64,000 nucleotides of DNA from Trichosporon coremiiforme (Eukaryota > Basidiomycota > Tremellomycetes > Trichosporonales > Trichosporonaceae): the NCBI GenBank assembly GCA_039545355.1, contig BCJJ01000009.1:558023-622022 (forward strand), read 5' to 3'. Each line of letters begins with the position of its first letter. Positions within the stretch are counted from its first letter, which is position 1. A program made the translations under genes and the position numbers. Below are positions 25,801-36,538 of the stretch, piece after piece. The notes beneath the pieces are model-generated. The model was not told where the DNA came from. It worked only from the letters and a program-made list of their open reading frames with translations, and searched no databases.

Positions 25801-26291
25801 GGTTGGTGAGCCAAGGACGACCAAAGGAGCCGCGGAATACCAGTGACACATGTTCCGCTGGATCCATCGCAGATGCGCGTCCGCGCGGCTTCGACAATGA
25901 CGAGCTCGGGCCCCTCGGCGAGCAGTACGCGAGGGCGAGACCGCGAGCCGCTTTTCGGTATCGAGCCGCTGCAGATGATCTGCGAACCTCCGCCGATCCA
26001 CGAGCTTCCCAGCCCTCTCTGTCGCGCATCCAGCAGCAGTCAACTCACCTCATCGTCGCGCTCCTTGCCCTTATCCTTCTTCTTGCCGCCGAGGCCCAGG
26101 AAGTTAGACATGCGCCTGTTCTTGACGGTGTTCTGGGACCCAGAGGTCTCGATCGAGTTGAAGCTCATGACTCGGTCGCCGATGCCCATGTGGGGCTGGG
26201 CGGAAGATGCGATGGAAGAGATCGATGGGCGTCCGGCCTGGGGGGCGACGGGCTGTGGATTGTTCTGCTGGGCCGACTTTCGTTTGAACAT
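19897..26291 (-). CDS. Large PH-domain protein of the Caf120/Skg3 family
   Basis: Five exons: 26291-26049, 25634-25133, 25054-24150, 24108-20386 and 20352-19897, coding about 1942 aa. A basic, disordered N-terminus is followed by a conserved block at about residues 190-550. This contains WRQQFEPIFELFTYQPLKTYV, WDAVWLQLSGTSL and a PH-like fold with KFIFSLNTAGANQLLFSC. A second PH-like segment (RYEGWVRVRPMGSTDWNRLWLVV) follows. This matches the yeast CAF120/SKG3 type, linked to the CCR4-NOT complex and bud-site polarity. The rest is a 1390-residue low-complexity tail rich in Gln, Pro, Ser and Gly, with four RQNSxG repeats and a Gly/Met/Pro-rich end. The last intron is only 33 nt and in frame. 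Intron 1 (414 nt) is long and could hide a small exon. Family assignment rests on the PH block. Confidence 0.78.
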
Positions 26292-27713
26292 GTCGGGAAG
26301 ACGAAATCCAGATGCGGGGGGCTTGGACTAATGAGCGTGTGTCTATTTCGCGCGCGCCTTTGGCTGGCTAGGTTCTAGGCTAGTGTCGCTGGGTTCTTTG
26401 ACGTCGGGCCGAAAGGTGCGTGCGCGGAGTCTCTGATGCGGAAGCCGGAGGGAGAAGCGGGGGGCGGAGTACTTTGTGTACACTTGTGTCAGACCGGAAA
26501 CGGTATTTTCAAAGGTGGGTGGGCCAAGGGACCCGAGGACAAGGAGAGCAAAAGGATAGGATGAAAAGGATAATAGATGATCCAAAAAGCGGGCGGGTGA
26601 AAGCCAAGGACGACGCGCTAGATCGACTGTTACGCAATCGAGTCGGAGGCGGGCGTCAAGGTGAAGCAAAGGGATGGGCGGGAAGATAGATGAGTGGGAT
26701 GAGGTGAGATGGATGGATGGATGCGATGATGTGTGTGTGGATGGATGATAGCGATGGTGGTGCAGTTGGATGTACGGTGGTGGTCTGGTGGGGAGGTGCG
26801 AGATTGGGCAGACTCGGCAGTTGTTGATGGATGACGCTGTACGCTCTGCAGCTCTGCAGCAGAGGGGAGGCGTCTGCAGGTCTGACAGCCCAGCCAGCCA
26901 AAGGGAGCCGGCCGAGGCGGTGTCATAAGAAGAATCGCAGGGTCAACCGTCTTCCAGTGTCCTGACTCAAGGCGATCGCCCCTTTACTCCTCCTGCCTGG
27001 GCTTGCCCCTCTTTTCCCAATCTGGCCCGACGACAAGCCTTCCATCATTATTAACTGCAACACCCCACTGTACCTCAAGCACCCGCTGCCCGCTGCTTGG
27101 TCCAAGCCCACTTTCCCCTGCATGCTCTGCATCCAACACCCAGTCAGGCAGTCTGAGCAGCAATGGATGATGACTACCCCCTTGCCCTGCACGCACTCCG
27201 TGCCGAGCGAAACTTTGCTCCTAATGAAAAGTGTCAGAGCTTGATCTGCAGACCACACTCGACAACAAGTCGTAACTGACCGTATCTAATACCGATTGCA
27301 TACAGTTCACCCTCTCCTGGCAGTACCAGACAGAGAAAGAGTACCAGCAACTCTAAATCGGCCGTTCCTGGGCCAGATTCGCACACTCTGTACGTCACAC
27401 TTCGACGTCGCTTGCCTGGCCATACCTGGTTGAACTGTTCGTCGTCAGCGCTGCTATCGACAGCTGTATGGCGGTGCACAGTGGTGCGGTCATTACGACA
27501 GACTAAGCTTGCTGAGGTTTGTGGAGTTTCCAGTCAGCTTTGGCAGTTCTAAGTGTAACAGAATTCCGGCTTGTAGGACTGCTCTGCCGTGAACAATCTC
27601 ACAGCCCGCGGAATGATCCAGGTAGCCTGCGAGCTTCTCGGTTGCGCCTTTGGCTGATGCAAACAGAATGATCTAGGTGTCTAAGATATGCAAGAAAGAG
27701 TGTCTACGGTTGT
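26292..27713. other. Intergenic: promoter of the PH-domain gene and 3' flank of ERG27
   Basis: No gene is seen. The left 600 bases are the likely leader and promoter of the PH-domain gene and hold a simple repeat listed separately. The remainder shows only short chance frames. Confidence 0.45.
26709..26748 (+). repeat. Microsatellite block (ATGG and GT units)
   Basis: ATGG units at about 26709-26722 are followed by a short GT run near 26730 and more ATGG units to 26748. It lies 420-460 bp upstream of the start of the PH-domain gene. Confidence 0.6.
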
Positions 27714-29193
27714 CTACATGCCCTCCTTCCGCCTCCACTGCTGCCTGACCTGCTCGCAGTAGACGGCCTCGCCCTTGGCAACGTCCTCGTTCTTCTCCCA
27801 CTCATCAACCTCTCCGTACCCGACGCCCGGCTGCGCCCACCGCTTTGCCACGACGTGGACCTTGGGTCCCGGCACCTTGTTGGAGGGAAGGAGGTACACA
27901 CTAGCAACGAGCGCGGCGTAGAGCATCGGTGCGGCTCCGTACTCGGCCCAGACGGGGTGGTGCGGCGAGCCGAAGAGGTTGGCGAGCCAGAAGCTCAGCC
28001 AGTAGCACGCCCACTTGATCTTGACGAGCCACTGCCACGCACCGAGACCAGAGACAGCAATGTTCGTGGAGACGCATCCTGGCTCAGCGACGAGGCAGCG
28101 GACGCCAGAGGGAGACAGGTCACGGTCGAGCTGAGTCATGACGAGGTCGCCCATGTACTTCGACGCGCGGTAGGAGGACTCGTACGTCAGCAGCTCGGGG
28201 TCGTCGAGCGGCTCGGCGTTCAGACCATCAGCCTCGGCCTCGATGCTCGAAGTGTAGACGACGCGCGGGTCGAAGGGAAGTTTTTTAGGCGAGGCAGCGA
28301 GGAGGGGCTGCAACTCCTTCGCCTGTCTGTTAGCTCATAACCCAATGACATTCTTTGAGCTATCACTCACCAGGACATAAGGAGCAAGTACATTGACTCC
28401 CCACACTCGTCCCCGCTCGCCGTCAGCGGACAGCAGTCCGACGTCCTCAATGTTGTATCGCGGGTGGTGAAGGGCCTGCAGCGGTCCGTCGGTGATGACC
28501 TGCCACATGAAGCGAGGGATGTTGACCTCGTTGATGGCGGCGTAGCCGGCGTTGAGGAACAGAGACGTGATGTGCGGGTATCGCTCCTTCATTCTGCGCG
28601 TGAAAGCCATGACACCCTTATCGCCACCCATCGCGTCGAGGTCGACCAGTTCGTACTCGACCCGCAGGTTCTCCTCCCAGCCTTCCGGCACAGGCACACC
28701 AGATTGCCGCCGCGCCTCGAGGTCCTTCCTGTGCTGAGTCAGGATGTTGTCACGAGCCTCCTGGGCATTCCGTTCGGAGCGGCAGGCGAGAACAAGGGTG
28801 AGAAAAGGATGCGGCCGGGGCATCGCCGAGGCAGTCGAAGCGGCACCGGCATCGAAGCTGGACGCCAGGGCAGGCGAGAGTGCCGAGACCTGAGCAGTCG
28901 CGACGGGGATCGAGGAGCCGGACGGCACGGAGAGGTTCGACAGGAGCGCATTGCAGATACCAAGACCGAACCCGCTGTTCGTTAGCTCAAGACACTGGCA
29001 ACCGTAGCTGCCTTGTCCCCCCAATTCCCTTCCGTTGCCGGCATCTCGACGCTTCCATCGAAGGAGGGTCGCCGTAAGGGAAGGTGGAAAGGAGTGGAGG
29101 CGGCACTCACCTGTTCGCGCCAGTGACGACGGCGACAATACGGTTTGGGTCGGCAGGTACAACAACCGTGCTCTTGGAGCGAGTCGAGACCAT
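27714..29193 (-). CDS. ERG27: 3-ketosteroid reductase (ergosterol synthesis, Erg27)
   Basis: Three exons: 29193-29111, 28974-28371 and 28322-27714, coding 431 aa. It is a short-chain dehydrogenase. The nucleotide-binding motif TGANSGFG (about 25-32) is rebuilt at the first splice junction. LACRS and the LFLNAG motif follow, and the catalytic YRASK (Tyr280, Lys284) is preceded by VVYTSS. A hydrophobic C-terminal region (about 330-395) suits the ER membrane. Erg27 reduces 3-keto sterol intermediates to 3-beta-hydroxysterols during C4 demethylation, with Erg25, Erg26 and Erg28. Length and the long insert after the glycine motif fit fungal Erg27. The gene is divergent from LSM3 across 435 bp. Confidence 0.9.
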
Positions 29194-29628
29194 TGTTGAA
29201 AGAGAGTGTGAAGTCAACTACCTGCCACAAGACGGCTGGATATTTTGGAGGAAGACGCGTCGAACGATCATACCGTTCCCTGCCAGCCGGCGGGGGCCGG
29301 CGGACCGTGCCTGACGGTCTGGCATGAGGTTTCGGACCACACGGTCGTTGTACAGTGCGCCACCGCTGGCTACTCTTCACAAGACGCAGCGTCTCGCTAG
29401 AGATGGATCAAAGCCGACAGAAGGACATGCATGCGTATGCATTCCTGCTGGAACCTTTGTTCTGTGTGATGCACGCGGTCATTGTGTGGAAGACCACCTT
29501 GCCACCAGAAATGCCTGTCACGTGACTCTGACCACACGGGACCAAAAGCCACCCCGATGTTGATGCAGTCATGTCCATCGACCTCGACATCGAGCATCGA
29601 GCACTCACACACCACCACCAACGACAAG
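29194..29628. promoter_or_regulatory. Shared divergent promoter of ERG27 and LSM3
   Basis: 435 bp separate the two start codons. A palindromic TCACGTGA (E-box core CACGTG) lies at about 29518-29525, roughly 105 bp before the LSM3 ATG and 325 bp before the ERG27 ATG. No other element was recognised. Confidence 0.45.
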
Positions 29629-30275
29629 ATGGAGGACGCCGTGAACGCCACCATCTCCGAGCCTCTCGACATTGTCAAGCTCGCCCTCGGCGAGTGAGTT
29701 GTGCCACGCAGATCGGAACTAACAGCAGGCGCGTGTTCATCAAGATGCGCGGAGACAGGACAATAACTGGAACGCTGCACGTGAGTGTACCGACTGGGAC
29801 TCCTATCACTGGGCATTGAGGTTAGGAACGGCATTGGAGCTAGGTGCTATTTCCAAGGAAGGGAGAACTGGGAGGATTGGGATAGTCCTGGCTTTCAGGT
29901 GCTCAGGTTATAGCTATGGAGCAGCGTTGTGCTGTCGGCGCTGCGGGCCATCCCCTGTGCCGTCGTCTGCACTGGCGGCGGAGAAACCAGCTCGCAGATC
30001 GTCAACGCCAGCTAACCCCAGGCTTACGACGCGCACATGAACGTTGTCCTCTCCAACGTTGAGGAGTCGATCCACCACGTCGACATCTCGGAGGACGGCA
30101 CGCCCTCGGCGCCGCGGGTACGTCATTGCATTAGCTGTGTGCTGGCATGTAATGAGCTAACCCCAGGTCGAGCGCAGGAGTATGGAGATGCTCTTCGTCC
30201 GTGGTGACGGAGTGATTCTGGTGAGCTAGCACTGCTAGGATCTTGGCTGACAGGCAGATCTCGCCGACGCAGTGA
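29629..30275 (+). CDS. LSM3: U6 snRNA-associated Sm-like protein Lsm3
   Basis: Five small exons: 29629-29693, 29729-29780, 30022-30117, 30167-30220 and 30258-30275, coding 94 aa, the normal length for Lsm3. Sm motif 1 is seen as PLDIVKLALGERVFIKMRGD...GTLHAYDAHMNVVL, with the AYDxHMN signature. Sm motif 2 is MLFVRGDGVILISP. Lsm3 is a subunit of the Lsm2-8 ring that binds the U6 3' end in splicing and of the cytoplasmic Lsm1-7 ring that works with Pat1 in mRNA decay. The introns are 35, 241, 49 and 37 nt. The last exon codes only ISPTQ. The first acceptor is a CAGCAG tandem, and the downstream AG gives the conserved GERV. Confidence 0.93.
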
Positions 30276-30377
30276 GAGCATTGTAAAGTAGACGTAGACA
30301 TGGCTAATGTACACTGTTGCATAAGACTGCCCTTCCCCCCCTCTCTACTGACGCTGGCTAACTCGCAAGAAGAAGTA

Positions 30378-31274
30378 CTATGAGAAGCCCGGCGCCGCGT
30401 CCATCGTATTCGTCCCGTCTCCCTCGTACTCGTCGTTTCCCTCCGAGAACTCGTTCTCGGCGTCTTCCTCCTCCTCCCTGTCCATGCGCATATCGCTGTC
30501 GTAGCCCTCATCCCTGCGACTCCTCGCCACATCCATCGGTAGACCTGTGCCAGGGTCGTCTTCTTGAGAAGCGTAAACGGCGGCGGCAGAGTAGGCGTCC
30601 CTGTCCGCAAAGGTGTTGGAGGGATCGTCAACGTGCGACCTGGCATAGTGCGATGCCTGGGCCTGATGCCGCAGCTCCTGCCATGCCCGTTGGTCGGGCG
30701 ATTCGGGGGTATCGGGCCGCTGCTGCTGCAGTCCAAGGTTCGCGAACCGGGCTGCGGTCTGGTTATCAAAGTCGCGTGTACCGAGTGCGAGCGACTCGCC
30801 CATGGGTCTGGGTGTCAGCTAACGTTCTTCCAAGGGAGCAATTAGCGAAAGTGTAGGAAGGATGGAGTGGTGGGATACTCACAGAATCATCTTGTTGGTG
30901 GGGTGCGCCGCCTCTCCCTGGCGAATGCACTGCATCGCTCTCGCCTTGCCGCTCCGCGTCGTTGGGCTCGTGGCGATAGGACTGCGCTCCTCCATGCTCA
31001 TACTCCCGATGCCGTCCGCCATGAGTTCCTGCTCCCGCGCGAGGAGGGCTTCGCGCATACTGAGCAGCGCGTCGCGGGCCGGGTCCGCCGCTCCTCCGCC
31101 CCCGTTCATGGTGGCAGACGGTGACGTGCCGAACACGGTCGTGAGCGTGCGCTCGTTCCGCGCCAGACGGTCGCGCACCTCGGCCAGCGTGAGGTGGGAG
31201 ACGTCGTCGTGGTGCGCGTGGTGCGCTCCGCGCGATCCACGACGCGGCACACGTATCGGAGACGCGTGCTGCAT
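30378..31274 (-). CDS. Unknown conserved-looking acidic protein
   Basis: Exons 31274-30883 and 30807-30378 give 273 aa. I do not recognise the family. The N-terminus is basic with several His. A probable helical segment follows (HLTLAEVRDRLARNERTL, about 27-44), then a second one with MREALLAREQELM. The splice join gives NKMILPMGESLALGTRDFD. The last 60 residues are strongly acidic (DREEEEDAENEFSEGNDEYEG). No membrane segment or signal peptide is visible, so a soluble, perhaps nuclear or adaptor role is possible but not shown. The intron has a canonical gtgagt donor and a CTGAC branch site next to the acceptor, supporting a real gene. It is convergent with LSM3, with about 100 bp between stop codons. 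Confidence 0.65.
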
Positions 31275-32098
31275 CCTGCCCTTGTTCTCCCTCAGGTAGT
31301 CGGACGGTGGAAGCTTGGTCGAAGTTTAGATGAAGCTCGAGGGGCGCCGGCAAGTCACGGGTAGTCACTTCGTCACGGTCCAAACGGCGAGGTGTCGATG
31401 TGTGCTTGGTGCAGTGTCTGTTTCACGCAAAGGTGGGGATCTGTTCTGAGTGGACAGGCGTGGGCAGGCGTTGACCGAGGGTGGAGGGGGCTTATCGACC
31501 ATTGAGCGCTTTAAGTAGTCCCCGAGAGGCGTGAGGGGCCGCATTTGCCTCCCTGCACCTGCGTACCTGCGTAGCATCCCGATGTTCATCACCGTCCACC
31601 TGCGTCATAGGTCGGCACGGCGTGCAGCGTGACTCGCCCTCCGATCGAACCCTCTCGTAGGCACGCATTACTGTCCATCACCCGTTAGGCGCGGGGGTAC
31701 AGCCACGTGGGAGACGGTGAACGCCAAATTCTCCTCTCAGGCACGGCTCGATGCTGGACGGCAAGATGATCAGCGCTGCTCATACCTGGTCTGCTCGTGT
31801 GCTGGACGAGGACAAGAACCACTGCAAAGCCGTGAGGGGAGAAGCGTACCATCCTCAGGAAGAACAGTACTCAGACACTCAGACCAGGCAGAAGAGTGCA
31901 GTCCTGTAGTCCATCCCGAACCGTCAGTTTGTCAGTACTCCTCGATCCGCTCGTGCTCCCGCGCAGCTCTGGTGTCGACAACTGTGCCCTCTAGTCATGC
32001 AGGGATGATCGCATAGTCTACGATCTGGTACATCAAAACCCGGAGGTCGCCCACAAGCCTAAACAGTCCACTCTACACTTTCGCCCATGACGAATAGC
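31275..32098. other. Intergenic between the unknown gene and RPL27
   Basis: About 820 bp. The left part is the promoter of the - strand unknown gene and the right end is the RPL27 3' flank. No further gene was recognised. Confidence 0.45.
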
Positions 32099-33099
32099 TT
32101 AGAAGCGGAGCTTGGTGAAGAACCAGCGGTTGGAGCCCTTGGAGTAGCGCTCCTCGAAGGCCTTCTTGACGGCCTTCTTGGCGTCCTCACGCTGGGTAGG
32201 CTCCTTGAAGGTGTCGGGGGTAACCGAGCCCTTAAGGCCCTCAAGCTCGAGAACGTAACGGGTGGGGAGGAGGTGCGAGTAGTTGACGACCTTGATGAAA
32301 GGCTTAACCTTGGAGCGCTTGGCAACCTTCTTCTTGCCCATCGACTTGGTGACCTTGAGGGGGTAACTGGAGGGTTAGCTTTGTACAACTGGGCGAAAGC
32401 TGCCGTGCACACGACGGCAGGTGAGAATACTCACCGCTCAATGCCGGCGACGATGGCGTGGGGGTAGGGGCGCTCCTTGGTGCCCTCGTCACGCTGCTGA
32501 AGGACAACGACCTTCTTGCCGGCCTGTCGTCCAGAGAGAACGACGGCGACCTCTGCGTTTGTTAGCTTTGGAGCTGTGGGTTTGGAAAGCTGAGGCAGGC
32601 GAACTGCAGGTTGGCGATCCGTCCAGACGAGCCAAACCATCCGCCATCCTGCAGTTGCGTCCTGTCTTCCAGCTGCTGATACACACTTCCGGGCTTGTAG
32701 ATCTTGACCACTGTAGGCAGAAATAATTCGTTTCGTTAAAAGCGCGAGCGAGAGAAAGTCGATAGCAGATTCAAAGTTGGCAGGTCAAGCAAGTTCGAGA
32801 TTCAAGCACGGGAAGTCGATAACAAGAGAGAACGAGCGTCAGCACACGCCAAACAATCCAGAATTCCAGCAGCGACACCGATTCCAACGACAGCGTCCCC
32901 GGTCCGTTCCACGACATGTTCGTCCCTTCCTTCCCAACGACATCAAACTTTCGTCCTTTCGTTTCGATCCAGTCCTGCCTCCCCACTTCGGCCTCTCTGT
33001 CCATCCTTCCGTCTCGTCCATTGTCGTTCCATCATGTCGGTCGCGGTTCGGGGTCGTTTCCGTCGTCGTCGGTGCGCATGCTGGTGTCGTGCACTCACT
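32099..33099 (-). CDS. RPL27: 60S ribosomal protein L27 (eL27)
   Basis: Coding exons are 32710-32687, 32552-32435 and 32366-32099. The first base of the ATG is supplied by an upstream exon ending at 33099. The total is then 411 nt and 136 aa, exactly the usual eL27 length. Seen in order: [41 protein letters not shown], and [22 protein letters not shown] to the end LRF. eL27 is a core protein of the large subunit. The intron that splits A|TG is 388 nt, with a gtgagt donor at 33098 and a ctacag acceptor. I looked for C/D-box motifs in the two longer introns and found none. The exon with the lone A is inferred from frame and splice motif. Confidence 0.9.
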
Positions 33100-33661
33100 C
33101 TTTTTAGTTGTCGAGCTGTTGAAGGTTAGATCTCAGAAACGCAGACAACCAACTGGTAACAACGGGCGGGTGCAGGCCTGCGCGGGCGGGAGCAAAATGT
33201 CCATCGACTGTCGAAACTGCACAATTTGGGCTCCTGGGTGAACGGCGTTTTCGGCGTTTCATGACTTGGCAGCACACCACGTGGTACGTGCGTCCTCGCG
33301 GCGACCGTGCCTGAACGGTCTCTGGGCTGCAATGACCACAATCCGCGCAGCGCAGTTAGTTTCTGTACCACTCAGCTCCTCATGAGACCGCAATCTATAA
33401 CTGGCGATCTGCGGAGGACCATCTCGATTCCGAACTCAAACGTACTGATGATCCCACCCAGACGAACCCGCGGTGGTCTCCATGGGGCTAACCTGCGTCG
33501 AGCTTCGTCAGAAGGCGCAGCCATCAAATTCGGCTCTCTTGATCAAGGCCTAGTGCTCAGTGGTAGTTTGCCTTCGCATGCTGTTCATTCCTTCTACGAT
33601 CTGTATGGACAACAGCTAGACACTCTGACGCTTCTCTTCTTCATGCTCTGTGGTGGTTAGA
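33100..33661. other. Intergenic: RPL27 promoter and NmrA-like gene 3' flank
   Basis: About 560 bp with no gene seen. The left part should contain the RPL27 promoter and transcription start, read on the - strand. Confidence 0.4.
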
Positions 33662-34720
33662 CTAGAAGCCAAAGTGCTCCTGGACCTTGGGGGAGGCCTT
33701 GAGCCACTGGGTGAAGTCCTTAGCCTGAGGGGCGATCTTGCGGCTCGCGTCGACGTCGCGCTTCATCTCGCTGAGAGGTTAGCTCAAACAGTAAACTCCG
33801 AAGCTGCGAGGAAACTCACCCATTCGCGAAAGCGAGGTAGTTGAGCCAAAGCTCTCCGTCCATCTTGGTCTGGTGCTCCATGAACGCGTCGCGGGACCAG
33901 TGCTGCGTGTCCCACTGCTTGCCCGAGAGCTGGGACAGCACCTCCGCGATCCGCTTAGGGCTGAGGACCTCAGTGCAGGCCTCCATGTCCTTCCCAATCC
34001 ACTTCTGGGGGTCCTCGAGCGCGGCGCGGACCCAGTAGCCGATGTCGTCGACGCTGAACGCGGGGATCTGCGCATCGTCCGGCATCTCAAGACGCAGGAC
34101 GCGCTTGCCGTCCTTCTCGTCCCACTTGGCCGCGCCGAGGTTCTGGAAAAAGTACGACGTGTACAGCTGCGTGCCCGGGATATTGTTCTTCTTCATGTAT
34201 TCGGTCACGCGCGCCTTGGCGTCGAAGTGCGGCAGATCCTGCCTCGGCTTGTAGCTCTCCAGCGTCGAGTACACGACGTGCTTCACGCCCGCCTTGGCGC
34301 TCGCGTCGACGGCGGAGGAGGACTGCGAATACTCGATCTCGGCGGCTTCGTCGGAGTTGTTGCCCTTGTACGCAATCCAGACTGTTGTCAGCTCACTCTA
34401 CCATTCCGCGAGCTGTCCCCTCCTCTCAGATGTGCACTAACAGTTCGCGTTCACGAAAGAGGCGTAAGCGCCCTCAAGGCCCTTGGCGTATGACTGGGGG
34501 TTATCCAGGTCGCCCTTGATCAGCTTCACGCCGAGGTCGGACATGCCTGTTGTCAGCTGTGAGAAGCAGAACTTAGCTTACGCTTGCTGGACCCCGAGTC
34601 GGGGTTGCGGGTGACCCCCCACACGTCCCACTTGTCCTTGTGCTCGAGCAGAGCGCGCGCGACCGACGCGCCCTGGTTGCCCGTGACACCAAAAATGACG
34701 ACCTTCTTGGGAGCAGCCAT
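33662..34720 (-). CDS. NmrA-like NAD(P)-binding protein, copy 1
   Basis: Four exons: 34720-34582, 34546-34442, 34381-33820 and 33770-33662, coding 304 aa. The N-terminal Rossmann motif is GVTGNQGASVA (about 11-21), the NmrA/HSCARG-type GxxGxxG. VKHVVYSTLESYKP follows in the middle. The family includes the nitrogen regulator NmrA, which binds GATA factors, and many NAD(P)H-sensing or isoflavone-reductase-like proteins; a specific role cannot be assigned. The classical YxxxK pair of SDRs is not evident. It is a tandem paralog of the gene at 35455-36538, with three shared intron positions and near-identical blocks such as KHVVYSTLESYKPR and EMKRD..ASRKIAP. Confidence 0.87.
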
Positions 34721-34840
34721 TGTTGTTCGATTAGTTGGTTCGTTCGAGGATTGGGAGAGCTGGAGTGATGGAGTGCTTGAGTGGTGTCAGAGGAGGATTG
34801 TTGTGGTGATGCACAAGTGGTGGTGGGAAGGAGAGTCTGC

Positions 34841-34868
34841 TAGATATATGCTGTTAGATATATGCTGT
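34841..34868 (-). repeat. Perfect tandem duplication of a 14-nt AT-rich unit
   Basis: The unit TAGATATATGCTGT occurs twice back to back at 34841-34854 and 34855-34868, about 120-150 bp before the ATG of NmrA-like copy 1. Its ATATAT core could act as a duplicated TATA-like element; that role is inferred. Confidence 0.7.
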
Positions 34869-34981
34869 CACGAAAGTTGATAGGGGCGTAAACAGATTAG
34901 CTAAGACTTCTCGAAGACCAAGGATGAACGCATGGTCACCAGCTGCAGCGGCCGAGGGCGATTCCGTCATATCAGGTGGGC

Positions 34982-35287
34982 CAGATCCCCGATCGGCAAC
35001 GTCGCATGGGCCCAGATTCCCACTGGTGCGTCACCTTGGGAGGCTGGCCAAGCCATCAACCCAGCGCCCCCTTCGGCCCGTTTCTTCACCGCAGGCACAA
35101 CAAGGACCCCGCGACCATACCTTCCCCCTATGACGTGCAGATCACACGGTGCTGCGGGGGAACATGCAACAGCCGCACTTGGCATTAGCGGAGCTTACGC
35201 AGTCCATGATGAGCTGGTGCTTCAGCCTTCTACCAAGTAGACAGCTCTAGAGGTTGCGTCACGTGATGAATAAGCCGAGATAAGCGG
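34982..35287 (-). promoter_or_regulatory. Promoter modules of NmrA-like copy 1, shared with copy 2
   Basis: Module A is CAGATCCCCGATCGG at about 34982-34996 followed by GCCCAGATTCC at about 35010-35020. Module B is GCCGAGATAAGCGG at 35274-35287 and contains an AGATAAG GATA core. Both recur in the same order and orientation upstream of copy 2, so they were duplicated with the gene and have stayed recognisable. Confidence 0.6.
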
Positions 35288-35454
35288 AACGTCACCGTCC
35301 CTAAGCAGAAAGTAAGCGGCGGGAGTGCTGACACATCTCGGGCTGGGACCCCGCCTGGGCAGGAACGTGTTGTGACCATGCATCATTCTACCGATCTTAG
35401 GCCTGTCTATAGAGTCTGGCGTGCGGTGAGATGCACTGCGCAGGCGCAGACGAC

Positions 35455-36538
35455 TTAGAACTTAAAGTAATCCTTCGCCTGGGGTGTCTGCAGCCACTCC
35501 TTCAGGACGACGGCCGAAGGGGCGATCTTGCGGCTGGCGGGGGTGTCGCGCTTCATCTCGCTGCGATGTCAGCTCACGATCAAGGGTTTTATAGCTCACC
35601 CCTTGAAAAGCGCGTAGAAGTTGATCCACCACTCGTAGTCGATTTGCTGCTCCATCGCCAGGAAAGTCTCGTCGCTGAGATGCTGCGTCTCCCACTTCTG
35701 GCCCGAGACCTCGGCAAGCGCCTTCGCGATCGTCCCGGGGGTCAGATCCTCGGTGCTGACGTCCATGTCCTTGCCTAAACTGTCAGCTCTGGGTCAGGAC
35801 AAACGAAGCTGGTACTCACCGATCCAGGACTCGTCCTCGAACGCGGCGCGCACCCAAAGCCCAGTCTCAGCTGCGCTGAAGCCGGGGAACGGCGTGTCAT
35901 CGGTCATGGGGATCTGGAGGATCTTCTTCCCGCCCTCCTCCTTCCAAGGCGTCGAGAGGAGGTTCTCGAAGAAGTAGCTCGTGAACAGCTGCGTGGACGG
36001 AACGCCGTGCTCCTTCATGTACGCGGTGACGCGGGCCTTACCGTCGTAGTGCGGGATGGCGACGCGGGGCTTGTAGCTCTCGAGCGTCGAGTAGACAACG
36101 TGTTTGACGCCCGCCTTGATGCTGGCGTCGACGGCGCCGACGGTCTGCGCGTACTCAATCTCGGCGGCTGCGTTGCCGTCTCCATTAGGCGTGTACGAGA
36201 GCCAGACTGGAGTCAGCTGATCGGTGCTTGCTGCCAGCTTGGGACAATGTGGAGCCGGACTCACAGTTCGCAACGATGAAGGCACCGTACGAGCCCTCCA
36301 GGGCGGCGGCGTACGACTTGGGGTCGTCCATATCGCCCTTGACGAGCTTGACGCCGAGGGCGGCGATAGCCTTGGCGGCATCGCTGTCGGGGTTGCGCGT
36401 GAGGCCGTAGACTTCCCACTTGTCGGGCTGCTCAGTCAGAGCGCGGGCGACAGAGGAGCCCTGGTTGCCTGTTGTTAGCTTCTGCCCGGTCTTCATTTAG
36501 CTACCAGTGACGCCGAAGACGAAGATCTTGCGAGGCAT
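35455..36538 (-). CDS. NmrA-like NAD(P)-binding protein, copy 2
   Basis: Five exons: 36538-36505, 36468-36265, 36206-35820, 35774-35600 and 35560-35455, coding 301 aa. MPRKIFVFGVTGNQGSSVA is built across the first junction and gives the Rossmann GxxGxxG. The blocks VKHVVYSTLESYKPR and the terminal EMKRDTPASRKIAP match copy 1. Compared with copy 1 it has extra introns within the Rossmann motif and near WIG|KDMD, while the intron after VNAN/VANC-type sequence and the one before EMKRD are shared. The first donor is the unusual gtagct. A TATAAAA box on the - strand at about 36632-36638 lies roughly 95 bp upstream of the ATG. The role is as uncertain as for copy 1. Confidence 0.86.

Larger units (their letters stand above)
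34721..35454. other. Intergenic between the two NmrA-like genes
   Basis: About 730 bp holding the promoter of copy 1 and the 3' flank of copy 2. It contains the 14-nt tandem repeat and the two promoter modules listed separately, plus a CACGTGA E-box-like core near 35260-35266. No coding frame is convincing. Confidence 0.5.

Noticed and set aside
32711..33098. C/D-box snoRNA inside the RPL27 first intron
   Set aside because: I searched by eye for C-box and D-box motifs on the transcribed strand and found no pair with suitable spacing.
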